A DNA stretch of 5,354 nt, taken from the NCBI GenBank assembly GCA_003511825.1, contig DOIU01000184.1, positions 1 through 5,354 on the forward strand. Reading direction: 5' to 3'. The translations under genes and the position numbers were made by a program. The number at the start of each line of letters is the position of its first letter. Positions within the stretch are counted from its first letter, which is position 1. Positions 1 through 5,354 of the stretch are shown piece after piece. The DNA comes from Gammaproteobacteria bacterium (lineage in GTDB: Bacteria > Pseudomonadota > Gammaproteobacteria > Granulosicoccales > Granulosicoccaceae). The notes under the pieces were generated by a model. It worked only from the letters and a program-made list of their open reading frames with translations. It had not been told where the DNA came from and searched no databases.

Positions 1-924
1 TAAGGCCGCCGTCAGCATGGTCAGCACCCTGTCGGTGTCGTGGAGCGGAAAATTCCCATAGACGCGCATGTCAGCGATTTCGGCGGCCAGGCCGATATGA
101 CCACGGCGGTAACGACGCAGCTCGTCCACCAAGTGACGCAGTGGAATGTCCTCAGCCAGTAACTGACCACGCGTCCAGGCCTCTCGGGCGTTGTCAGCGG
201 GTTCATTCCGGGTAATGCTGTTTTGGGTGAATCTGGCCTGCTGACCGGCAGGCACCACCTGCACGCGACGATCGCTGTGAGTGCGAATTTCCACCGCCCC
301 CTGATACACCGCCAGCCGAGTGTCTGTGGGGGTTTGCTGTACATTGAAGCGAGTGCCCAGTGCACGCAGGCGCCCGTAACGCGTATCCATCACAAAGGGT
401 CGCTGAGCGTCGCTGGCGGTATCGATAAAGACTTCACCGTCGAGCAATATCAGCCGGCGCAGGTCTGGGCCCAGATCCGTGTTGATAGCACTGGCGGTAT
501 TGAGCCAGATACGGCTGCCATCGGCGAGTGTGATCGCGCGTTGTTCACCCACATCGGTATGGTGGTCGGCGCTCCAGGCCATCAGCGCGAGCGGCAGCGG
601 TGTGTGCTGCCAACTCAGCCAACCGATTAAGCCGGTTCCGGCCACACCGACCATACCGGTCAACAACTGACGGCGACGCTGTAAACGCGCATTGGCTTGC
701 TGTAACTGATCGCTGATGCGCCTGGGGTTAGGCGTTTCCTGAAGCGGTGCAAATCCCTGGCTGATCTCTTCAACATAACGCCAGGCACTCTGGTGATCAT
801 CAGCCTCGCCAAGCCATTGCTGCCAGGCGGCTCGCTGCTGTTCACTGGCCTGACCATCGCGCAGCAAGGCATACCACTCGGCAGCCTTCTCCAGCACAGC
901 ATGGCTTGGCTCAGGGTGCTTCAA
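1..924 (-). CDS. fecR: FecR-type anti-sigma regulator (3' end cut by left window edge)
   Basis: This inner-membrane sigma regulator should relay a periplasmic signal from a TonB receptor to the FecI-type sigma factor encoded just upstream. The frame is open from the sigma gene's end to base 1, about 308 codons from the chosen start. The N-terminal cytoplasmic part resembles E. coli FecR (AAEWYALLRDG, then QQRAAWQQWL). A twin-arginine stretch RRRQLL (about residues 83-88) leads into the single hydrophobic segment. The periplasmic FecR domain shows LADGSRIWLN, LLDGEVFID and ALGTRFNV. The C-terminal STN-like part includes LVDELRRYRRGHIGL and YGNFPL. Compared with E. coli FecR, only about 15-20 residues are missing at the left edge. 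No in-frame ATG exists near the beginning. TTG at 924 gives a typical FecR N-terminal length and overlaps fecI by 14 bases; GTG at 897 is the alternative. Neither has a good ribosome binding site, so translational coupling to fecI is likely (inference). The family call is firm; the start is not. Confidence 0.9.
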   Translation of the reverse strand, partial: MKHPEPSHAVLEKAAEWYALLRDGQASEQQRAAWQQWLGEADDHQSAWRYVEEISQGFAPLQETPNPRRISDQLQQANARLQRRRQLLTGMVGVAGTGLIGWLSWQHTPLPLALMAWSADHHTDVGEQRAITLADGSRIWLNTASAINTDLGPDLRRLILLDGEVFIDTASDAQRPFVMDTRYGRLRALGTRFNVQQTPTDTRLAVYQGAVEIRTHSDRRVQVVPAGQQARFTQNSITRNEPADNAREAWTRGQLLAEDIPLRHLVDELRRYRRGHIGLAAEIADMRVYGNFPLHDTDRVLTMLTAAL

Positions 925-1474
925 TGTGAGCCAATTCTGCGGCGGTGTGACGTGCTTGCAGTTTTAGGCAGGCCAGCATGGCTTTGGCCACATGTTTGCG
1001 TACCATGCGATCCGAAATGCCGAGTTCCACCCCGACTTCCTTGTCTGTCATCTGACACACAGCGGCCAAGAGAAAGGCCCGAGACGTCTTGGGCGCTAAC
1101 GCCTGTAACATCGCGCTGATCTCGTCCAGCGCCTGCAGCACAATCACTTGGCGCTCGGCCGAAGGCGCATACGCCGAGGGGCTGGCCTCCAGCGTCTCCA
1201 ACCAAGCACGCTCAATTTCCTGTCGCCGCCAGCGATTGATGCAGAGATTTTTTGCCGTCGTACGCAGGTAGCTGCGTGCCTGCGCGATGGTGCCAAAACG
1301 GTGCTGGGTTGAACTGGCCAGCAGGCGCAAAAACGTGTCTTGCGCCAAATCGGCAGCCGTTTCTGAGCAATGCAGACGCTGCCGCAACCAACTGCGCAAC
1401 CAGCTGTTGTGGTTAAGGTACAGGCTGCCAATATCGATTGGCTCCCCCTGCTCTAGAAGATCTACGCCCGGCAC
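911..1474 (-). CDS. fecI: FecI-type ECF RNA polymerase sigma factor
   Basis: This 187-residue ECF sigma factor is of the iron-starvation (FecI) group. It should direct RNA polymerase to a TonB-receptor gene when its FecR partner signals. Region 2 covers about residues 16-82, with LYLNHNSWLRSWL and ADLAQDTFLRLL, a pattern very like E. coli FecI (LYGTHHGWLKSWL, DIAQDTFLRVM). Region 4 covers about residues 115-170 and contains the helix-turn-helix stretch TDKEVGVELGISDRMVRKHV. The length matches the family. The start is GTG at 1474, supported by AGGAG six bases upstream. The stop TGA at 911-913 lies inside or just before the start of the downstream fecR, so the two form an operon. A sigma70-like promoter and an overlapping Fur-box-like site upstream suggest iron repression. 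The target receptor is probably off the left edge, by the common order fecI-fecR-receptor. Confidence 0.93.
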   Translation of the reverse strand: MPGVDLLEQGEPIDIGSLYLNHNSWLRSWLRQRLHCSETAADLAQDTFLRLLASSTQHRFGTIAQARSYLRTTAKNLCINRWRRQEIERAWLETLEASPSAYAPSAERQVIVLQALDEISAMLQALAPKTSRAFLLAAVCQMTDKEVGVELGISDRMVRKHVAKAMLACLKLQARHTAAELAHIEAP

Positions 1475-1480
1475 GGCAAA

Positions 1481-1485
1481 CTCCT
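1481..1485 (-). promoter_or_regulatory. Ribosome binding site of the FecI sigma gene
   Basis: The minus strand reads AGGAG here, followed by six bases and then the GTG codon at 1474-1472. It is the site that decides the non-ATG start of the sigma gene; no competing ATG in this frame precedes it. Confidence 0.7.
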
Positions 1486-1512
1486 ATACAACGCCTTAGA
1501 ACCTGCAACGTC

Positions 1513-1533
1513 AAATGAGAATGGCTCGCATCT
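1513..1533. promoter_or_regulatory. Candidate Fur box over the fecI promoter
   Basis: The plus strand reads AAATGAGAAT at 1513-1522, a centre G at 1523, then GCTCGCATCT. Against the palindromic Fur pattern AAATGAGAAT-n-ATTCTCATTT the left half matches 10 of 10 and the right half 6 of 10 (my hand count). It overlaps the -10 element at 1532-1537 and the expected transcription start of fecI, the classical position for Fur repression. Fur control of fecI genes is known in E. coli and Pseudomonas. Binding here is inferred from the match and the position. Confidence 0.6.
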
Positions 1534-1559
1534 TATAGGAAGGGGGTATGTTTTGTCGA
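1532..1559 (-). promoter_or_regulatory. Candidate sigma70-type promoter of fecI-fecR
   Basis: On the minus strand the -35 element TCGACA (1559-1554) and the -10 element TATAAG (1537-1532) are separated by 16 bases. Each matches the sigma70 consensus at five of six positions. Transcription would begin near 1525, about 50 bases before the GTG start, leaving room for the AGGAG ribosome binding site. The overlapping Fur-like site supports the assignment. Confidence 0.55.
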
Positions 1560-1588
1560 GCGAGCGACTGATTCGACAGACGATGAAC

Positions 1589-1860
1589 TTATAGCGACTT
1601 CTCCCAATCAGAGATTCCCTGACACGAGATGTTCAGATCGCCGCGCTCATCAACCATCCGGGTAAGTTTTCTGCCGATCTCCCCAGCGGTTAGCAGTGAT
1701 TGATCAGTGTCGATCCCACGCCTAAGCCTTTTGAGCGGTCTTCCTGAATCTCATAGTGTGCAGATAGGCCAATCGTGAGCCCTCGCAACCTCCAGCTCAT
1801 TGCACTCTGCTCGGTGTAAACCCGCCGCGATAAGGCAGAAAACCGATTAGACCTATTGTT
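1589..1860 (-). other. Gene-poor region with coding-like fragments, possibly a decayed gene
   Basis: No confident gene lies between the receptor stop and the fecI promoter. The minus strand still holds two open stretches. One has ATG at 1800 and a TAA at 1692-1690 (36 residues, beginning MSWRLRGLTIG), and its frame is open back to a TAG near 1875. A second frame is open for 53 codons from 1750 to 1592 and ends GDLNISCQGISDWEKSL before TAA; its only ATG is at 1657. Its codons look protein-like (many purine-first codons such as ATC, GAC, GAT, GAG), and the same frame is open upstream of the TGA at 1753-1751 (CLIAAGLHRAECNELEVAR). Neither stretch has a convincing ribosome binding site. I do not recognise the peptides. 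A remnant broken by stops and a frameshift is possible, but chance is not excluded. Confidence 0.25.
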
Positions 1861-1865
1861 CTGCG

Positions 1866-1881
1866 TTCTTCGCTAGAAGAA
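1866..1881. repeat. Short perfect inverted repeat
   Basis: TTCTTC at 1866-1871 and GAAGAA at 1876-1881 form a perfect six-base stem around the four-base loop GCTA. There is no T-run on either side, so it is not an intrinsic terminator by itself. It sits just behind the weak terminator-like site downstream of the receptor gene. It could be a mRNA 3'-end structure or chance. Confidence 0.3.
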
Positions 1882-1897
1882 AGGATTCTCACAATTG

Positions 1898-1913
1898 AAA
1901 AAAGGGCCTGCCC
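1898..1913 (-). terminator. Weak terminator-like site behind the receptor gene
   Basis: Ten bases after the receptor stop codon the minus strand reads GGGCAGGCCC followed immediately by six T. The inverted repeat allows only a three-base GGG/CCC stem with a four-base loop, because a four-base stem would leave a two-base loop. Position and T-run fit an intrinsic terminator; the stem is weaker than usual. Confidence 0.35.
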
Positions 1914-1922
1914 ATGTTCTTT

Positions 1923-4418
1923 CTAATCAAACCGAAAAGTCACTTTCAGCATAGCTGATCTTGGCGATCCCCAATAGTTATTGACACTGCTGCTGCCATC
2001 AACGAAGTACTCCTCGTCAGTGACATTCCGCACTAATAAATTCACATCCCAATTTGGTACTCCGGTATAAGAGACATTCAGATCAAGACGATGATAGCCC
2101 TCCAAATAAACTTGCCGACTATCCCGTATATATTTTCTTTCGCCAACCTGAATAAATGTTGCTCCCATCCCTAATCCTGCCAGCTTCCCTTGCTCAAGTT
2201 CATAGCCAGTATACAAGCTGAACTGATTATCAAACGTTCCGTTGATCGATAATCCACTATTGGGGTCGTCGCTTTCAGTAAATTCATTATCCATCCAGCT
2301 TGCTGCGGCACCTATTGTCCAGCCTGGGTAGAATGAACCGTTGATTTCCAGCTCCACGCCATCAGCACGATGGACTCCCGAAGAAACAACGAAATTTTCG
2401 TTTTCAGGATCAGGAATAGGCCTGTTGTCCAGCTCCTGTCTGTAGAGGGCCAAATCAAACGCTAACTTCTTATCAAGCCACTCTGCTTTTAGGCCAACCT
2501 CAAAACCTGCACCCGTCTCAGGATCCAGTGGATTGCCATTGCGATCGACACCAGGTGATGGCGTGAAAGACTCCGCATAAATTGCGTACGCGTTAATATT
2601 CTCACTGAAGGTTTGCATTAAACCCAAACGACCAGTCCACGCATCATCAGCACTATCGGTCTCGGGTGTACTGCCAAAATTGGCTACATTATCTACTTCA
2701 GCTTCGTCATAACGGGCACCAATTAACAATCTAGTTCGATCATGCAAACTCATTATAGCTTGCCCATAAATCGCCTGGTTTTTTGCGTTATTATCGTTTG
2801 TGAATAATGTTGGAATATCCGATGAAGGCAATGCTGTAAAGACAGACAAATCACCAGAAAAACTAACCGGATCGATATAAAGGTAATCAAAAGAATAACC
2901 CCAGCCGCGCGTCGTTTCTCTCTCGTTTATTTCCATGCCAAATAGAGCTTTATGCTCACGACCAAAGCTGTCAAAAGATCCTTGAAAACGCAGTTCTCCA
3001 GCCCACTCCTCTGCCTCATTCTCATCTTTTCTATGACTGTTATCAAAATACCCATAATAAAATGACACATAACTCCCGAGAGTAAAGTCTGTCTTTTGTT
3101 TCTGGCCCTGCAAATACAAACTAGCCAACCAGCGATCTGATAGCTCATGGTTGACGGTGAGTGTGGCCATACGGGTTTCTTTCGAGGATCTATCACTTAG
3201 ATCACCATAAAGCGCTGTACGGGATGAAAATTGATCGAAGACCTCAATCTGGTCACCGACAATTTGCAATGGCACACCAGGGTTCGCATCGTAATCGTCT
3301 TTCTGATAAAGGAATTGAAGTAGAAGACGGGTTTTATCGTTAATAACTGCTTCAAAACTTGGGGCGACAAACTTTCGTTCACTCTCAATCTCGTCAGTGA
3401 ACGCTCCTGCATCTTCATAAGCAAAATCTACTCTGCCACGGATGCGCTTATTTGCGTTCAGGGCGCCGGTAATACCACCTTCAGTACGATAATTATCGTA
3501 TGAGCCGACATGTGCTGAAATACTCGCATCAAATTCAGCGCGAGGCTTTTTACGCACCTTGTTGATAAAGCCCCCCAAGGAGCCCCGACCGTAGAAGCCC
3601 GAAGGCCCCCGTAAGACTTCTACCCGTTCAAAAGCTGCAATATCAACATTATTGTCATCACCATAGAAAGTAGCATCTCTAAAGCCATCAGTACGGACAT
3701 CAACATTCTGACCACGGATGTTAAAAGAATTTGATTTTTGGCCTTTGCCGCCAAACACATCGGGTCCAGACCCTATGATTCCTGTCGCAAAGCTACTGAC
3801 ACTTGGCGATAGCTCAACAGCGTTGGCTAAGTTCTGTACCTGACGAGCCTCAAGCGATTCACCGGTTACTACTGAAACCGCTTGAGGCGTCTCCCTCAGC
3901 GGCAAAGGCGTCTTGGTCGCTGTAGTTTGATATTCCGCCTTAAAGCCGCCAGGTTCTGCAGGCGCGTCACCAAACCGAACTTCCACATCTCTCTGAATGC
4001 GCAGTGGATCCAGCACCATGCCTTGCGCTGCATTTGCTTTTTTTACAACACTATACCCACCGCTTCGCGTGCGCATGGCCTGAAAACCTGAGCCTGATAG
4101 CAAGGCATCTAGCGCCTCACTGATACTGAAGTTCCCTTTCAGACCGGGGCTTGTGAGTGTGCTGAGTTGCTGTGGATCGAACGACAGCGTGATGCCAGCT
4201 GTGCTCGCCAGTTGGCTAAGCGCTTTGTCCATTGGGCCCGCAGAGATACTAAAATCTCTGCTCTCGGATGTTTGATCATGGATATTTTCCTGCGCGATAA
4301 CCGGTACTGCGGTTGCGACAAAACCCACACTCGCCACCGACACCGCGTGTGCAAGCAAGCGCTTTTGAAATGCCACCTTCGGTGAGCTTAGAGAACTGGG
4401 CAAACGACAACGGCTCAT
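1923..4418 (-). CDS. TonB-dependent siderophore receptor with signalling (STN) domain
   Basis: This complete 831-residue outer-membrane receptor should import a ferric siderophore with TonB energy and signal its presence inward. In order: a signal peptide (about 1-43, ending VPVIAQ); an STN domain (about 56-125: SISAGPMDKALSQLASTAGI, then NFSISEALDALLSGSGF), which marks transducing receptors of the FecA/FpvA type; a TonB-box region near TTATKT (165-170) and LRETPQAVSVVT (174-185), typical of siderophore receptors; a plug with ERVEVLRGPSGFYGRGSLGG (264-283) followed by FINKVRKKP; then the beta-barrel. Length is close to FpvA and FoxA. The ligand cannot be read from the sequence. Start ATG at 4418 has a GAGGAT ribosome binding site. 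It follows a fecR gene by 95 bases with no clear terminator between, so it is probably that FecR's partner. Most of its barrel is notably A+T-richer than the flanking regulators. The protein ends FRFD, with one residue after the usual terminal aromatic. Confidence 0.95.
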   Translation of the reverse strand: MSRCRLPSSLSSPKVAFQKRLLAHAVSVASVGFVATAVPVIAQENIHDQTSESRDFSISAGPMDKALSQLASTAGITLSFDPQQLSTLTSPGLKGNFSISEALDALLSGSGFQAMRTRSGGYSVVKKANAAQGMVLDPLRIQRDVEVRFGDAPAEPGGFKAEYQTTATKTPLPLRETPQAVSVVTGESLEARQVQNLANAVELSPSVSSFATGIIGSGPDVFGGKGQKSNSFNIRGQNVDVRTDGFRDATFYGDDNNVDIAAFERVEVLRGPSGFYGRGSLGGFINKVRKKPRAEFDASISAHVGSYDNYRTEGGITGALNANKRIRGRVDFAYEDAGAFTDEIESERKFVAPSFEAVINDKTRLLLQFLYQKDDYDANPGVPLQIVGDQIEVFDQFSSRTALYGDLSDRSSKETRMATLTVNHELSDRWLASLYLQGQKQKTDFTLGSYVSFYYGYFDNSHRKDENEAEEWAGELRFQGSFDSFGREHKALFGMEINERETTRGWGYSFDYLYIDPVSFSGDLSVFTALPSSDIPTLFTNDNNAKNQAIYGQAIMSLHDRTRLLIGARYDEAEVDNVANFGSTPETDSADDAWTGRLGLMQTFSENINAYAIYAESFTPSPGVDRNGNPLDPETGAGFEVGLKAEWLDKKLAFDLALYRQELDNRPIPDPENENFVVSSGVHRADGVELEINGSFYPGWTIGAAASWMDNEFTESDDPNSGLSINGTFDNQFSLYTGYELEQGKLAGLGMGATFIQVGERKYIRDSRQVYLEGYHRLDLNVSYTGVPNWDVNLLVRNVTDEEYFVDGSSSVNNYWGSPRSAMLKVTFRFD

Positions 4419-4513
4419 AAATCATCCTCGACAAACATGTGTAGGTACTTTTCATTAGTCGAGGGAGGCGCCCAAAAGGGGACACGCAAACGCAGACAAA
4501 CATCTAAGGAGGA
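4419..4513 (-). other. Gap between fecR and receptor gene
   Basis: The 95 bases between the upstream fecR stop and the receptor ATG contain no gene. I see no stem with a T-run that would stop transcription, and no convincing FecI-type promoter (GGAAAT near -35 with TC near -10). A nine-base direct repeat, GACAAACAT on the plus strand, occurs at 4430-4438 and 4495-4503. The simplest reading is read-through from fecR into the receptor gene. Confidence 0.4.
4424..4430 (-). promoter_or_regulatory. Ribosome binding site of the receptor gene
   Basis: The minus strand reads CGAGGAT, with the AGG core seven bases before the ATG at 4418-4416. It supports this start over the next in-frame ATG (residue 63), which would remove the signal peptide. 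Confidence 0.65.
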
Positions 4514-5354
4514 TTACGCAGCGGTGATAGACACCCAATAGTCCGTCATTCGATGGATTTTGAGATGAAAGACCTGGGCCAACACCTCGAGCGCCTGATT
4601 GGTGTTATCCACTTGGAAAACGCCTGAGATTTTGAGATCAGCGACATCTGAGGCACAGCGCAAAATACCTAGTCGATACCGGCTCAACTCCTCACAGAAG
4701 TCCGCCAGACGCCAGTTTTCCGCAATCAATGCACCGCGACGCCAAGACAAGGCGTCTGGGGGAACTGGACCGACTGCCTGAATCTGCTCTTGTGAAAAAC
4801 GGCATTGTTCTTCCTGAGCAATGCGCCGCTCCACCTGACCGACTGCTGGCGTAACGACGACCGCACCGCTCTCTACGGAGACGAGTGTGGCATCGTCAAG
4901 ACAACGCACCGCAAAGGCAGTACCGAGGGCGTCAACGTGCCCCTGGGCGGTAACGACAGACAAGGCATGACGCGGCTCGGGCGCTGTGCGAATAAAAATC
5001 TCACCCTGATGCACATGCATGCGGCGCTGCTGGTCAGTGATGACAACGTCAACCGCTGTTTGCGTGTTCAGCATCAATTCGCTGCCGTCGGCCAGGGTGA
5101 CGCGTCGACGCTCGCCCGTTGCCGTGCGAAAGTCCGCCGACCACGCCGGCACTTGGCTCACCACAAGCCAACCCAACGGCAGCACTACCCCAGCTCCCAT
5201 CACCGACTTCAGCATGCCGCGACGACTGAGGCGTTGTTCGCGATGCAAGACGGGCTTGGCGACATCCGTGGGTACGCGGGTGAACTGATCGGCCAGCTCG
5301 CACGCCTTCTGCCAGACCAATCGGTGATCGGCACTGCGTTCGACCCAGGTATTC
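4514..5354 (-). CDS. fecR: FecR-type anti-sigma regulator (5' end cut by right window edge)
   Basis: This is a second FecR-type inner-membrane sigma regulator, probably partner of the receptor encoded next. The frame is open through the right edge. The residues upstream of the TTG at 5320 (TWVERSADHR, then LVWQKACELADQF) are typical of the FecR N-terminal domain, so that TTG is internal and the real start lies outside. About 279 codons are visible; roughly 35-40 are missing by comparison with the 317-residue E. coli protein. SRRGMLK (5227-5207) is nearly a textbook twin-arginine motif and precedes the single hydrophobic segment (GAGVVLPLGWLVV). The periplasmic FecR domain has RVTLADGSELMLN, VHQGEIFI and ALGTAFAVR. 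The C-terminal STN-like part has LSRYRLGILRCASDVADL and ends TDYWVSITAA, closely like E. coli FecR (LTRYRNGVLRCDPAVAGL, TRYWINISPL). Its FecI sigma gene should lie immediately beyond the right edge. Confidence 0.93.
   Translation of the reverse strand, partial: NTWVERSADHRLVWQKACELADQFTRVPTDVAKPVLHREQRLSRRGMLKSVMGAGVVLPLGWLVVSQVPAWSADFRTATGERRRVTLADGSELMLNTQTAVDVVITDQQRRMHVHQGEIFIRTAPEPRHALSVVTAQGHVDALGTAFAVRCLDDATLVSVESGAVVVTPAVGQVERRIAQEEQCRFSQEQIQAVGPVPPDALSWRRGALIAENWRLADFCEELSRYRLGILRCASDVADLKISGVFQVDNTNQALEVLAQVFHLKIHRMTDYWVSITAA

Noticed and set aside
223..630. Plus-strand open frame of 135 codons
   Set aside because: It lies wholly opposite the left fecR, whose minus-strand translation has clear family motifs across the same bases. 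It has no recognisable domain.
660..902. Minus-strand frame with ATG at 902, beginning MLCWRRLPS, as a separate small gene
   Set aside because: It is out of frame with FecR, which is coded by the same bases with good family motifs; its own peptide shows nothing recognisable.
793..1119. Plus-strand open frame of 108 codons
   Set aside because: It runs antisense across the fecI-fecR junction and has no domain; it reflects the high G+C of these genes.
1547..1570. Seven-codon plus-strand reading frame (MFCRASD) behind a purine-rich AGGAAGGGGG
   Set aside because: The purine run is part of the spacer of the minus-strand fecI promoter. No plus-strand gene follows, so a leader peptide has nothing to control.
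1874..1894. Possible second Fur box, with half-site ATTCTCA at 1885-1891
   Set aside because: The other half matches only about 3 of 10 positions, and it lies behind the receptor gene with no promoter beside it.
3485..3500. Perfect 16-base palindrome TACGATAATTATCGTA, with a Fur-like look
   Set aside because: It encodes YDNYR in a motif common in these receptors, deep inside the coding region and far from any start. It is best explained by codon coincidence.
4438..4470. FecI-type promoter directly before the receptor gene
   Set aside because: No GGAAAT-like -35 with a suitably spaced TC-containing -10 is present. The best partial match would start transcription inside the ribosome binding site.
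5019..5288. Plus-strand open frame of 89 codons
   Set aside because: It is antisense to the right-hand fecR, whose conserved motifs cover the same interval.

Overview
The window looks like the chromosome of a gammaproteobacterium, or a close relative, that relies on TonB-dependent iron uptake. It is built from parts of two FecI-FecR-type cell-surface signalling systems in tandem, all on the minus strand. The inference about the organism rests on the strong resemblance of the sigma and anti-sigma proteins to the E. coli Fec system and on a Fur-box-like site. I cannot name the genus.

Reading along the minus strand (right to left): a FecR-type sigma regulator enters from the right edge without its N-terminus (4514-5354). 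After a 95-base gap comes a complete 831-residue TonB-dependent siderophore receptor with an N-terminal signalling (STN) domain (1923-4418). Then comes a 448-base region without a confident gene (1475-1922). It holds a weak terminator-like site behind the receptor, stretches that look like a decayed gene, and near its end a sigma70-type promoter overlapped by a Fur-box-like site. That promoter leads into a complete FecI-type ECF sigma factor (911-1474), followed by a second FecR-type regulator that runs off the left edge and lacks only its extreme C-terminus (1-924).

Family knowledge suggests how they work together. The receptor binds a ferric siderophore in the outer membrane, its periplasmic STN domain contacts the C-terminal part of FecR, and FecR passes the signal through the inner membrane to release or activate the FecI sigma factor, which transcribes the receptor gene. 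By the usual order fecI-fecR-receptor, the right-hand fecR and the receptor form one module, with its fecI presumably just off the right edge. The left-hand fecI-fecR pair begins a second module whose receptor would lie off the left edge. This pairing is inferred from order only.

The regulatory genes are clearly richer in G+C than the receptor barrel between them, so the receptor may have a different history. I found no RNA gene, CRISPR array, complete insertion sequence or novel defence system. This is largely a well-known type of locus.
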